64,000 nt of DNA from Rhodamnia argentea (taxonomy: Eukaryota; Streptophyta; Magnoliopsida; Myrtales; Myrtaceae), in assembly GCF_020921035.1 (NCBI RefSeq), contig NC_063150.1, positions 29,063,826 to 29,127,825 of the forward strand. Direction: 5' to 3'. The translations under genes were made by a program, and so were the position numbers. Below, in pieces: positions 35,401 to 48,302 of this stretch (its first letter is position 1; each line of letters begins with the position of its first letter). Below the pieces are notes generated by a model that had not been told where the DNA came from, ran no database searches, and saw only the letters and a program-made list of their open reading frames with translations.

Positions 35401-37513
35401 TGAAGCTTTTGATGAGGTGAGTCTACTTCCGAAAAAACCAAGATGAAGAAAGAATGTAGGCTAATGCGATCTACTTGATAGGCTTATTACATAAAAATAA
35501 GCTGCATATTATTTTTCTGTAGAGAGGCTGCTCGGATGTACCATTTCCGGTTTCTGCGAGTTGGTTTTGTTATATATTACAATATCAAGATTCTACTCTC
35601 GCAGTTGATCCTGATGAAAGTGGGAGGACAAATTATCTATTCGGGAAACCTGGGTTGCCATTCAAGTGAACTGATTGAGTACTTTCAGGTGTGCCTACAA
35701 TTTACTACAATTCAATTCTCTTGGCGGCGCAGCTTTTCAAATTAATCCTAGTATGCGAAACACATTATCTAACTCAGTGGAGCAAAATCTGTGCATTCAT
35801 GTAGTATCTCCAAAAGAACATCTGCAAATAAGATCTCACTTTGATCGAGCAAGAACGAACTCATTTTCCAATCTGGTTTTAATTTTGAGTCGACATCTGT
35901 AGGGAATTCCTGGCGTGCCAAAAATAAGCGACAACTATAATCCAGCGACATGGATGTTAGAAGTTACCTCCACATCAGGCGAAGGACAGAACGGCGTAGA
36001 TTTCGCTCACATATACAGGAATTCTACTCATTACAAGTCAGTAAAAGGAACCCCATATGCCAAGCAGCATCTTATGCAAGTAATATTGACATAGCCAACA
36101 ATGTTGTAATTGCTGAATCACTAATTTTCTTATAGGGACACTGTTGAGCTGGTTCGGCAACTGAGTGAACCGCTTCCTGGTTCAGGAGACCTTCAGTTCT
36201 CGACCCGCTATCCTCAAAATGGATGTGTCCAACTTGTGGCATGTCTATGGAAGCAGCACTTGTCGTATTGGAGAAGCCCTGAATACAACCTAGTGCGCCT
36301 TATGTTTATGATCGTAGCGTCGCTTCTATTTGGAGCTTTGTTTTGGCAGAAAGGGCAGCACATGTAAGTCTCTTGCATGGTACTCTATAATAAAGACACA
36401 TGATTCACATTAACTTGGCAAACACGTGATCTCGCAAACCGATCATGCACACGACTGAAGGAACTATGGACCTCTTATAACATCCTCTGTTTCTGTCTGA
36501 ATTGTACTTGCTTCTGTTTCTGTATATGCAAGTTGCAATCCTCAGCTGGTCTACTCTGCGGTTTCGTCTGTTGTGATACATAGTTCTTGACTCAAAACGT
36601 TTCTTTTCTACTCTCCTGTAGAGAGACTGAGCAGGACTTGTTCAACATCTTTGGCTCCATGTATATTGCCATCATATTTCTGGGCGTAAATTATTGTTCG
36701 ACGGTGCTACCTCACGTGGCAACAGAGCGGACAGTTCTGTACCGAGAGACATTTGCCGGAATGTATTCTTCCAGCGCTTATTCTCTCGCTCAGGTTCGAC
36801 GAGAAAAAGTAACTTGCAGTCAATTTTATCCAATTCAATTGCCGAGCAGTTTGACAGATAGGCCTTTTAATTGGTTTATAGGTGATGATCGAAGTTCCTT
36901 ACATACTCCTGCAAACGGCTTTGTACGTGGCCATCACATATCCTATGATAGGGTATGACGGGTCGGCCTACAAGGTCTTGTGGTACTTCTACACTACATT
37001 CTGCACATTTTTGTACTTTGTGTACCTCGGGATGCTCCTGGTTGCAGTTAGTTCAAATCTTCAAGTTGCTTCCATACTGGCCTCTGCAATCTACACCATA
37101 CTAAATCTTTTCTCTGGCTTCCTTATGCCGGGACCGGTAAACCTCTCCAGACTAACGATGACATCTCTGAGTTTCAAGCTACCATCTGCAATACAAATTT
37201 TCTGCAATTATTCTCGCAACATAATAATTTGATTCCATTTGTGCAGAAAATACCGAAGTGGTGGATTTGGTGCTACTGGACTTGCCCTACGTCATGGTCA
37301 TTGAGTGGCTACTTAACTTCACAGTATGGAGATATGGAGAAGGAGATAATCATATTCGGCGAAAGGAAACCTATCAGTTCCTTCCTAGAAGAATATTACG
37401 GTTATCGACGCAACCAATTAGGCCTTATAGCTGTCGCTCTCATTGCTTTTCCAATTGCTTATGCATCTCTATTTGCATACTGTATTAGGAAGCTAAAGTT
37501 CCAGAGGCGCTGA
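29403..37513 (+). CDS. Full-size ABCG (PDR) transporter, ABCG38/41/43-like
   Basis: Exons: 29403-29719, 30173-30296, 30491-30576, 30950-31034, 31165-31324, 31417-31493, 31611-31664, 32074-32164, 32325-32626, 32701-32982, 33068-33381, 33493-33653, 33738-33841, 33939-34092, 34204-34326, 34439-34512, 34592-34924, 35126-35416, 35605-35688, 35903-36036, 36136-36363, 36622-36793, 36882-37136 and 37247-37513; 4272 nt, 1423 aa, all phases consistent. Layout is NBD1-TMD1-NBD2-TMD2, as in plant plasma-membrane PDR exporters. NBD1: Walker [10 protein letters not shown] (182-190), signature ISGGQKRR (321-328), Walker B TLFMDE (341-346). NBD2: Walker [10 protein letters not shown] (868-876), LLTEQRKR (975-982), Walker B VIFMDEP (995-1001). 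Wording such as [10 protein letters not shown] and ILGLDICAD recalls Arabidopsis ABCG41/43. Substrate is unknown. The conserved Ser of the second signature (LSTEQ) is Leu. Confidence 0.95.
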
Positions 37514-38182
37514 TATCAGGAACCTTAACTGTTGTTCTATCTTGTATGAAACAGCAAACGCTTGGAACTAGCTCATATATTTCTGCTAAAGCTGTATACA
37601 ATAATAGGTGAAATGTAAAAAAATGTTGGATCCGCCGAATTCTGCTGTTGCCCAATAGTCTCAAGCTGCCATCTCATCAGTCAATTTTGAATTCTGGGAG
37701 AGCTTTCCCAGTCAGCATCTGATTAACGAGGCGATCTGGGGTGGAAGTCTTCTGAGGAACGCATACACTCCGACTCCGTGCCGTTTTTTCGATTACATGT
37801 TGACATTACACATTAATGTGCCTGTCTCTCTCTTCAGATCTAAGTCTTCAATGACAGAATGCTTGCACGTTTTTGCTCACCTTCTTCCAGTCGTTTCTGC
37901 AGGTCTTCCAGTTGCCTCCATATCATTCACCTCTTCCTGTTTAATGGAAATTATTCCTTCTAGTTCAGCATATCTAGGGTCTCTTTCTTTCTTTCTTTCC
38001 CTCTGGCTCCAACCTGAGAATGGTGGACAGCACTTCATCAGCAAGTCTCAGTTTGCTTTTTCTTCCAGTGGGATTCGACCTCGGGTCTTGCCCCTCTGCC
38101 CCCAAAACTATTCCACAATTCCAGTTTTTTCCCAGCCACGCCTGACATCACATGTAAAATTTGCCTTGGTTCAGAAGTTAGT
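37514..38182. other. 3' region of the transporter gene and spacer
   Basis: 37514-37620 is probably the 3'UTR. The rest includes a tcttt tract (37980-38000) and no recognisable exon. A 129-codon plus-strand frame (37797-38186) looks like chance. Confidence 0.4.
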
Positions 38183-38882
38183 GTGAGCTTAGGGAGGTTT
38201 TTCCCTGCAAATCCCCTGTTCTGGATGATGCCAGAAGAACTTCAACACAATATAGTAAGAAAAGGAGGGGGAAGGAAAGAGCTCTGTCAGGCAGGCTTAC
38301 CACAGATCAATTAACTTGTATTCTGCAAAGTAGGAGACTCCAAGCTTCGGATTCCTTCTTTACTCACAGAGTTCAAAGAAGTACTCGCCGGATATATCTT
38401 CAACTAGCGAACCATGCAGTGTTAGTGAATGGATATGATAGTCATGCTTGTAGGTTTGCGACATCGGGACACATTCACTGTGGAGATTAAAATTGCAGGA
38501 TGCGCAACTGTAGAGGCCAATACTACAATTATGTGAGCTCAGGGAAGTTTTTCCTCGCAAATCCCCTGCTCTGGATGATGCCAGAAGAACTTCAACACAA
38601 TATAGTAAGAAAAGGAGGGGGAAGGAAAGAGCTCTGTCAGGCAGGCTTACCACATATCAATTAACTTGTATTCTGCAAAGTAGGAGACTCCAAGCTTCGG
38701 ATTCCTTCTCTGCTCACGGAGTTCGAAGAAGTACTCGCCGGATATATCTTCAACTAGCGAACCATGCATTGTTAGCGAATGGATATGATAGTCATGCTTG
38801 TAGGTTTGCGGCATCAGGACACAATCACTGTGGAGATTAAAATTGCAGGATGCGCAACTGTAGAGGCCAATACTACAATTAT
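38183..38882. repeat. Tandem duplication, two 350-bp copies
   Basis: Copy 1 is 38183-38532 and copy 2 is 38533-38882. Both start gtgagct(t/c)aggga and end tactacaattat, exactly 350 bp apart and differing at only a scattering of positions. The unit contains the 3' half of a DC1-domain gene on the minus strand, so its coding end is present twice. Confidence 0.93.
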
Positions 38883-39010
38883 TACCTCAAAAATTGCATT
38901 GGAAAGCCTCGGTCTTGTTAAAATAAGCGAGACTGTGCCGTTGGAGCTGATATTTCAGACATGGCTTAAGTGAAGCACACCCAATGTCCATGCGAAAAAC
39001 GCATGCTCTG
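38345..39010 (-). pseudogene. Broken DC1 (Cys/His-rich C1) domain protein gene
   Basis: On the minus strand, 39010-38690 reads through the DC1 pattern: FYCRACVFRMDIGCASLKP, LAYFNKTEAFQCNF, then GLYSCASCNFNLHSDCV and a long tail ending LIDMW. The codon after FQCNF, where the domain needs a zinc-binding Cys, is TGA (one base from TGT or TGC), so the frame is broken. The downstream half is repeated at 38345-38535 by the 350-bp tandem duplication, fused there to unrelated sequence. DC1 proteins are plant zinc-binding signalling proteins; this copy looks dead. Possible further decayed DC1 sequence lies up to about 39240. Confidence 0.75.
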
Positions 39011-40952
39011 CAGTAGAAATTGACACCTCATTTCAGCACGTCACCAGAGCCAAAAGCATTGCCTTACAGTAGAAGGTAAAGTCAGTCAGAACCACCATAA
39101 GCTTTGTTAAACATATCCGACGCAGACCAAATACGGTCACGGACTGTGAAGCCGATAAGAAGGCGGTGGCTTGCATCGGATCGTGATGGCAGATTTGCAG
39201 CAAAGTGGTGGTATTAGAATGAGAACCTGCCAAGTTCAATAACAAAATAGAATTTACTCGAAGTACGGCATTCTTACACCTGCAAAGAGAATCAAGAATT
39301 TCATTGTCGAAAGTCTTTCTTGGTGCTTCAAGCAGCGATAGAATTTACTAACTAATGTTTGTTCGTTTCCTTGCCATTTCTAAACATTCCAGATTGCAAT
39401 ACCAGAATGAAAGGTCTATCGTCATTGCGACAGTACACATTCACGACAGAAATTTCACCAAGAAAATCTAACCTGTGCAAATGAGCAGAACCACGGATGA
39501 GCAGATCTTTCCCGATACAAGACCGCCCAGCCGGTCGCCACAAATGCTAGAACAGTCGAGCAGTTGTTGATGCCTAAGGAGATGACCGCTTCGAACATGG
39601 AACTGAGCATGATGAACCGGTCTTGCTGTTATTTCTACCAACATCAGAACAGAGATTTCACGTATAAATTTGTCCAATAAACTGCCGAAAGTATAGGATA
39701 AAACAGGTCTCTTGGTTGTAAAATGCTCAGATGTGGCTTCGTATTGATGCATTAAAATTTGCTAAATCCTCGTATTCTCGAGCTTAATACAATCGTCGTA
39801 ACTCCTCCTGGAGGCCAGAGGAAACTATATATTTTTAGAGATTTTTCCTACTTAACATAAAGTAAAAATCTTTGTTGTATAAAACTGTTGAATTTATTAA
39901 GATTGAACAAGAATCCTTCTTTAAAAAAACATCTGACGTAATGGTTCACGTTGGAAATCGCTATCATGTAACGTATTTGATAGATTTAGGATGATATCGA
40001 ATGTCAATGAAACAATCAATAAACAACATTAAAAAGAAGACCTTGAATGAATCACAGCTGCTGCCGCCCCCACCCCAAATGGCTATTGTAGCATAGTGAA
40101 ACCCGGGGTGGGGTTGGAAGGGGGAAGAGAGCGCCACTGGGGCTGCAGTATGTTGGGCTGTTTGCCTATTAAAGCGATATGTGAGTTGGGTTCAGAATGT
40201 CGTGAAAGAATTTGGTCCATATGAGAGAGAGATTTGGTACATGCATAAGATAAACGTTGGTGTAGTATGAGGTTCAAAGAAAAATAGATATGTTATGTGT
40301 ATGTAACTTGATTATTTTTTTATCCAATTTGTACAAGCACAACTAGTGAAATTGATATCTTACATTATTAATTTATTCTTATTATATGGGACATAAGTAA
40401 TAATCTTATTGGAGGACTACACAAGGTCCCGGCATTGCTCCACATAAGATTGTGACACTACCATGGGCAAGCCTATTTACCTTATTCTGTTCTATGTATC
40501 GAACAACATCATAATAAACCATAATTTGGTCATTAAACCGATTTATCAGCTGCTGACTTCCCCAATCTATTAATGTCATGATTTAGGAGATTAGTACGAT
40601 AAGTACCAAAAGAATAGCCGAGCTTGTTAAGACGACTTACAGCTTGTCGTCTTCAAAACGTACGCCCAAGGTACATAAATAGCGAGGATTTTCACTTCAA
40701 TGGCCATGTTAATGAGTACACAAAGACATCCACGAATCATGGAGAACAAAGGAAACCCAGAATTTCCCTCAACTGATTGATGATTCTGTATACCGAACTT
40801 TGGTCGTTAAGCAAGTCGAACTACAGGCACTGGTATTACACATAGGATGTAGTCTCATGGGGAATATAACTTGCGGAGATCGTATTGCTACATGTATTCC
40901 CGGGCACACGGGGAAGAATAGTCTTACACTGAAAGAAATAGGGGTGAACCCA
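39011..40952. other. Spacer between DC1 pseudogene and SPL gene
   Basis: 39011-39240 may hold frameshifted DC1 sequence. A minus-strand frame at 39468-39752 is unrecognised. 39780-40780 is AT-rich without exons, and 40780-40952 is probably the 3'UTR of the SPL gene. Confidence 0.35.
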
Positions 40953-43900
40953 TCAGATCCACCCATATTTGACTTCTTCCCACAGGAAGGGACGGAAAAT
41001 GCACCGCACCTCGGGCATGCTCTTGAACAGCAGCGCAGCACATACGCACACGGCAGCGATGGCCACCAGTGAGACCATCGCTGGTCGGGCCACAAGGGAT
41101 GTTCTCATGGGTCCGCACGGGATCTTCTGTTCACACAATTTGCAGTGCAGTCTTAACAGTCCAAGTTCGGTCTTGTTACTCTCCAAGCTGAAAGGTTTAG
41201 CTGATCTTGGCCCTTCTAGCGGTTTCTTGGTGGGGAAATCGAGTATTACGTGCCCTCTATCAGATTTTCCAATGGATTTTCTCTGGACTAGATGTATATA
41301 GGAGTAGTGACCTCGTAGGCAAGCATAGTCATTAGGCGTCAAACCCGAGTCATCACGAGCACTCTTCCATGCTTCGATACCAACCTGAATCAGAGCAGAT
41401 AGCATCACTTTGTCATTTGGGGCACAATGTGAAAACATTAAATGTCTATGAATTACAAATCAGGCCCAGTAAGTGATTCAACCCCCGTGGTTCCCCAACC
41501 AAATTTCAACAAAAACTTCTTGTGATAGGACATGCTCAAAATTGTGCGGAATAAACCTTCACCTCTTTAAATGACACTAAATCGAGGTTGAAAGGGTAGA
41601 TGAAGCAAGAAACTGTCCAAAAGACAGCTAATGACCTCGAAGGAACAGTTGATCTATTGTTCAGTAATGAGCAAAAACTACAAGGCAGGACACAGAAAGT
41701 AGTGACTTTGTGCATAATGAAGAAGCTATGTCATGACGTTTGAATTTCAAAATTCAATGAAAAGCATATATAGAAAGAGACAAGGAGATACCAATAATGG
41801 ATCATTTGTTAGGGCATCCAAGACAAGTTCGAATCCCTTGCTACTAGCTGCAATATGAAGAGGAGTCAAACCAGCAGGCCCAACAGCATTTGCTTTGAAA
41901 AAGAAGTTCCTGCGGTTCTCTGGAATCTGTTGCGCTTGCTCCAACCCTGCCTTATCTGAACCTTCACGCGGAATGTATCTTAATAGGAACTCTACCATTG
42001 CCCGACAATTTCTCCGCACAGCCCTATGGAGGAGATTCATATCCAACATTGCCAGATCTATGGAAGGATGTTCACCAGCATCGACTACTCCATTGAAACA
42101 AGTTCCCAGCAGTTTCTTTACCACAGCACACCAGTCATGCTCCATTGCGAACTCCATTAGCCACTTGAATCTTCTAAAAGGGAAAAGACCCACGTTGTGA
42201 TCCAAGGCACCAAGCCTATGCTTCGCCTGACTTCGGTGCAGAAGCCAACCGATTTCATTTACAAAATCGAGGGCTTTGCTCCTGGCTTCAGCCATTTCAG
42301 GTTCCTGCTTGATGTCAAGCGGGGTTTCAAGTGCCTCGATTTCACTCTCAAGCATACGGATCTCAGAGCACACTTCCTCCTCCGCAACAATAAATGGAAA
42401 GAAACTACAGCTAAGACCATGGTCTTCAACCTGTCAATATGTAATCCTCATGTAAGACAACTCACTAGTAGTTCAAACTCGCATGAATTTCATATTTACA
42501 TATCAGACTAAAAGTTATCTTTATGCCTTCCACAACATGAGTCTCAAAGGTGAAAAAGGGGCAGAGTTGAACGGGTTCTCTTCTGCAATCTTATGTTGAT
42601 GATAAAGGAGAAGGTGTCTCACAATGCAAGCATGTAGACCATCTATGATAGCATCCATCTGAGGATGAAAACAGGGAGGGGATGCTCATATGGGAGCCAA
42701 AATGCCCAATCTAAGCACATCGACTTGGGATATAGACATTGATATTAGAATTTGCTGGCCTTATTAGACCAGAAAATACTGTACAATGATTCCTCATGGT
42801 AATATTCATTAGAGTCCACAACACACCCTTCAAACTGCGACAAGAAAACAGTTCATGGATGGCTTGAAAGAATGCGAGCATGAGATGCTTAGCAAATGAA
42901 AAACACAATGTGAAGGAGTATAAAACAAGACAGTAATGAAACCTCAATAAACCCTCTCCCGCAGGTTTCTGGGACAGAACAACGGAAGCTGAGGAACTGG
43001 ATTTCATCATCCTCGTCCTCATTAATTATTTCAGCTTCTTCGGTGAGGCCACAAAAGCTTTTTTGAGCAAGAAATTTCCCTTCTAGGGCACAGAATAACC
43101 TACAAACAACTTGGGGAAATAAGTCTTATGAATTAGCAGAATATATCCACTAAATTGATATCAAATATTGTTTAGAATCTTATTACCAAGCAGCATACAA
43201 TTGGGTACAAGAAGCAGATAAATAATCCGTGCAAAAGGAAAAAAAAGGTACTTTGAAGTGGTCTTGAAAAGGTTGAAGCCTTTGACCACAAACTCAGCAC
43301 TCTGCATTACTGATACAGCAATGGGTTTGATGCTTAAGATCTTGCCACTATTATGACCCAAAGGCAGCGGGGTCTCCAAAATGATTTCACCTGCAGCACA
43401 GTTTACAAAATTTAAGATTCTTTTGGCCCTCGGATTTTCAATTTGTTATTGAGACTGTTGGAGAAGGAGAAAGAAGAAGTACGATATGAGAACTCAAAGG
43501 GCTCGATCAGAGACTCCAAATGATTATGCATGAAATCCATTGACAAAACAGTAGCATAGAGAGAGAATTGAGTGAACTTAATCTATCAGACTAAGGCAAT
43601 CACTTACCAAGAAACAATTGGATCCACACAATGTCCCAAAAAAGAAACACATACACACATTCGCGCATAGGTCCCATGAATTTTCTTAACTATGATCTTA
43701 TCTTCCACATCAATTGGATCCACACAATGTCCCAAAAAAGAAACACACACACACATATTCGCGCATAGGTCCCATGAATTTCCTCAACTACGATGTTATC
43801 TACCACATCATCTATAGAGTGAGTCTTCTCAATATATTTTTAGAGAGAGAGAGAGAGAGAGAGAGAGACCGTTGTAGACAAATGACACAAAATCTTGCAC

Positions 43901-46900
43901 CCGTGTATAAATCCACCCTGTACGCCAAAATGAATCATTGGATACATCCAGAAGCTTTCTTAATGTGGAGCCCAGATTCTGGTGAAGCTTCATCAAGAAT
44001 GGTAGCATGATTAAGTTTAATCATCCCTTTCTCACAAAACAGATGAGACGGATCTTAACTTTGCTTCACAACAAAAGCATACCTCCCTCCACATGGTCTC
44101 CTCAAGACAAAGATAAATGGACAATATGATACATCCAGGCCTAATATAGCTTTCCATGTCAGTAGGACTGTGAGCCAACCAGCTGAGGATCTGGAAGTTC
44201 CAAGATAATTTTCACATAATCATGCCACCAATTTGAGGGTACTATAAAAAAACGAATAAATTAGACAAAAGAACTTAAGAAGTATGCAAAAACCTGTGTT
44301 CGCAGTGCAAGAGGAAGATCATTGGGATCTTTTCCAAACAGTTTGAAGACAATGCGACCTGTCCGACACTGAAAATTTGCAACAAACTATGAGCCCAAAC
44401 ATACCATCTTTCCATTTAGATCATTCCTATTTAAAGTTAAGCCAGAAAAGGGCAAGCCAAACAAGAATTTATGAGACCTAATGCACCTTCTTCAAAGCCT
44501 GCTTTGAATATTAGGCCCTTAGAGCCTTAGATTGAGAAACAAATTGGAGTGACAATGCAAGATAGTAATCTGCACCGCAGTAGCAAAAGTCCTTATTGCT
44601 TTTCCATTTTTCAGGGATGTGCATGCAAACATAGATGCTATCGACAAGCTTGATGAAAACAATTTCGAGAAGAGGGGGAAACAAACTGACTCAGGATGCA
44701 GAGCCAACCAATATATAGTCCACTTCGCCAGCATCATAAGAAAGGAGAAAATTTACCTCAGCCTCTCCACTGGAGCTAGATGGAGACTCTGTAGATGTTG
44801 AGTTCGAAATTGAACTAGTATGAGGTGGACTTGATTTGTTGGCCCCTTGACTTGCCTTCATAAGGCTTCCAAAATAACCGGTTCCTGAATGTTCTGGAGC
44901 ATTACACGTTTGTGTATTCACTAGAAATCCTAGCGTATCCTCATAAGAACTATTTAAGTCAATGTTCTTCATTCTGATTCTCTGAGATGTGTCATTAGAT
45001 ACATGTACTCTAGCAAAACGATCATCTCTTGTCAGACACTGGCCTGTGGACTTGAAAACAGTTCGAGGTTGTTGATTTCCATCCCCAGTACTATCTGTAC
45101 CCGTTCCTTGTTGTATCAAATCAGGCGCAGATCGTAACATCTGATGTCCATCGGGCCGAACAGGGTCTTGAAAATTAGTCTCAGCAAAAATCATAGAAGC
45201 TTTTGCAGATTCAGGATCATCCGGGGTTACATCTGGGACCTTATCTGGAGAACTGTCCAATGCACCTTTAGACTCCTGAAGTAAATCGGATAATCTCTGT
45301 CCATCAATTGTACTGGCAAGGTTCCTCAACAGGTGAGACAGCAGGTCCTGATCCTTTGTAGGATCTAAGTTACTTGCTGCAAGTCAGAGGAGACAGGAGT
45401 GTCAGCTTTATAGAATGAAAATTAGCACAAGAATGAAATAGATAAATAGTCTCAAGTTATGCACAAATCATATATTCCATTGTTGTATGAGCTGTAGATC
45501 TGTATTTAACGTGATTTAGATGTGGTGATTTCAGCAGTAAATCATAATAAATAGCTGGTTAAGTTCTCTATGTATTCTTCAGAACTGTGATACTGAAATA
45601 GAAATTATAAGAAACAGTGTGAGGAAGTAAAACCATGAAATGACAAGAAAGAGTCGACACTTATTGTCCATTTCTCGCACCTGTATCAAAAAGCACCATC
45701 CTCACACTAAACAGCAGTTACAGGCTTACAGCACAAAGTAGACATAGCCTAGGTTATGGCATAAGAGAACAAATCAGGCATGCTAAGAAGTTCTTGTCCC
45801 AAAGAAGTCCGCAACGAATTCACACACGGAAGGAATACTTTAGCTATAAAACAGATGGATTACCAATGTTCAGACAACCACCAGTAGTGACAAGAACTAG
45901 GAAAGGATGGAACTACCCAAACTGACACGTAGGAAAGGATGGAAAACAGTCCAATTCCGAATACAAATATTAATGTTCTTAATCTCCTTGAAGATGTCAT
46001 TTGCAAGTAATCTTCATAAAGGTGGATCATGCTGTTAGCATTTTCCCATTACCACATGCACGTAAATTCTAAATCTAACACAAGATTTTTTTCACCCTAA
46101 ACAAAACCGCGTATGCGCCCCACTGGAAGTAACTGTTTAACTTCTTACCAAAAACTTTAGAAACCAGACATCATCAAAGATGACTACGAGCAGAATGCTG
46201 ATCAAACCGGAGCAGCAGCCAGTACATCAATTTAATCAGGCCATTGCATACTAATCCTCAAGATAAGTATCTAACGGCGCATTTACCATTTCTTTTTTTG
46301 GTATCCCTAAGCTATGCCACATATATGAAGTAGACGGAGAGGAGGTCAACTACTGACATCAACATCAGCCCAATCAGATTCGACAAGAATTCTTCCATGC
46401 AGCTGAGTGTTCTCCTCAAGAACTGGTTAGGGAACATCGCAAAAAGAAGATCATAGTATAAGTACTTACAGTGCATATTGGAAAGTATCCTAAGGAGATT
46501 AACCAAAAGATAATGGCTACCCCTTTCGTCACCGAGGGAGCTGCCACTAGCTACAAACTCAGGACGCGTCTTCCTCCTCCTCCTATTATGTCCTGCCAAA
46601 CGCCTACGACAACTTCTCTTCCCCTCATCGAACTCTTGAAGAATGTGAAACCTGACCACAAGTAAAAGAAAGTTGCATCGCATCTAACCAGGAAGAAAAT
46701 TTTCAGGCAAAATAAACTACCAGAATGAAAGCTATTAGCTGCAAACTCAAAATGAATGCAATAGACATTGTTTTTAAATGGCTATGGTGCCGAAATTGAC
46801 AATTGTCACTGCTGTCAGCTCTGAAATCCTTTTCATCTATTTCAATCAAATAGGTTGTCATCAGACCAAACTAACCTGCTACACTGCTGACAAAAGCGCT

Positions 46901-47447
46901 GTATAACATTTCCCACCAGTGCTTCGCTGGCTTTAGAATGCATTTCGCAAACCTTGTGCCTTCGGTGGTAATCTTTCGCACTGCTAAGATCCACCCTGCA
47001 ACCCTCCACCTGACACGCTGGACCATTTGGAACGGGCCCTACAGATTTGATCTTCTTCCCACCCTTCATACTCGAATCTGTGATAGGATACCCTTGCCCA
47101 CCAATATTCAGATTAAGACCCCCCGCTTCATCATCCAACCCTTCATCCTCAACCACCACGACTCTTCTTCGCTTCTCAGCTTCCCTTTTTCCCGGCTCAT
47201 TCTGTACATCCTCCAGAACAGATGAGGAACACTTGTTAAAATCAGCAGTAGCCAGATTATCAGGCCTGACCGGAAAAAATTGCCTACTTCTGCATTCGGA
47301 TTCCATGGGATTCAAAGGACTTGCTGTGAAAAGGTCACCGTCCCATCTCCATTCATTGGGATCCCACTCTAAACTCTTTTTCCCAACAGAGTTCAAATCA
47401 GATGCCATAAGACCAAAGTGTCCTTTTTCTTTGATCCTAGCCTCCAT
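40953..47447 (-). CDS. SQUAMOSA promoter-binding-like transcription factor, SPL1/SPL12 type
   Basis: Ten minus-strand exons: 46876-47447, 46470-46651, 44757-45376, 44294-44368, 44083-44190, 43870-43987, 43252-43390, 42943-43099, 41792-42430 and 40953-41384. They total 3042 nt (1013 aa), in phase throughout. The SBP domain (about 145-222) has zinc ligands C145, C150, C167, H170 and C186, C189, H193, C205 and a basic nuclear-localisation tail [13 protein letters not shown]. Later come [36 protein letters not shown], ankyrin-like [23 protein letters not shown], a CKLC motif and a C-terminal hydrophobic segment [15 protein letters not shown]. This large architecture matches Arabidopsis SPL1/SPL12, which bind GTAC-core DNA. 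miR156 regulation is not expected for this clade. A 5'UTR intron (about 47485-47895) is likely. Exon 6 uses a weak donor made by a CT microsatellite. Confidence 0.96.
43615..43806. repeat. 96-bp tandem duplication in an SPL intron
   Basis: Two near-identical units start caattggatccacacaatg at 43615 and 43711, each continuing through an A-rich and AC-rich stretch to 'gcgcataggtcccatgaattt'. They lie in the intron between SPL exons 6 and 7. Confidence 0.9.
43843..43868. repeat. (GA)13 microsatellite at an SPL 5' splice site
   Basis: Thirteen GA units (CT on the coding strand) directly abut SPL exon 6 (lower end 43870); the intron begins GTCTCTCT. Confidence 0.95.
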
Positions 47448-48223
47448 CTCATTAAAACTACACAGTTTCTAGATTCAATCTGACCAGATTACAGTTCCAC
47501 CAGAGCGAAACCAACCAAATGAGCAAGCATGTGTAAACTACTTATCAAGAGTTGCATTTCAAGTAAAAATCAGTCCACTTAGTATCCACCAACTTCAATC
47601 CCCATGAAGCATTCCTGATCATCCTCTCAATGCCCTAGAAAACCCCTCCCCCCCCCAAAAAAAAGGGAAAAGATCAAGGTGCCTACATTCAACGCAAATG
47701 AGAGCTACCCATTTCTCCAAACTCCCTGAATTGCCTAATTACACACTCGAATTCCCTCAGTCCCCACCAAAACCACGATTTTCCAAAACCCTTTTGAATC
47801 CTTCATAAAGTTCATTCGAATCTAGCGTCAAACTTCAGCTCAGCCGCGGACAAATCCTCAGCAAATACCCAAAGGAAGAGCTAGAGAATACTTATTCAGT
47901 CAACAGTGAAAGGAGCTGGTGACTTGCTGGGGTTCGCCGATTGTGGAGATCGCCGGAGAGTATGCTGAAGACAAACCGTGCCTCGAGAACCAACAAGGAA
48001 GGCAAGTCAAGAGGAAGATGGTAGAGAGATGTTGAGAGAAACAAGTGATTTTTGCTTTTTAATAATTGGAGGGGGAGAAGAGTTGTACGTGCATATGACA
48101 TTATAAATTTCCCGGAATCCAATTCCACCCGGTTCAGGCAGTTGTTGCCATAGTACGCCTTATATTTTCCACACGTATGGATTTTTCATTTCCTCTTTCT
48201 TTTTCTTCCAGAAAGCAATAAAA

Positions 48224-48224
<1 letters not shown>

Positions 48225-48301
<77 letters not shown>
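48225..48301. repeat. (AAT)n(ATT)n palindromic microsatellite
   Basis: About ten AAT units run straight into about fifteen ATT units, so the tract is a perfect inverted repeat that could form a long hairpin or cruciform. It lies about 150-200 bp upstream of the probable SPL transcription start. Confidence 0.95.
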
Positions 48302-48302
<1 letters not shown>

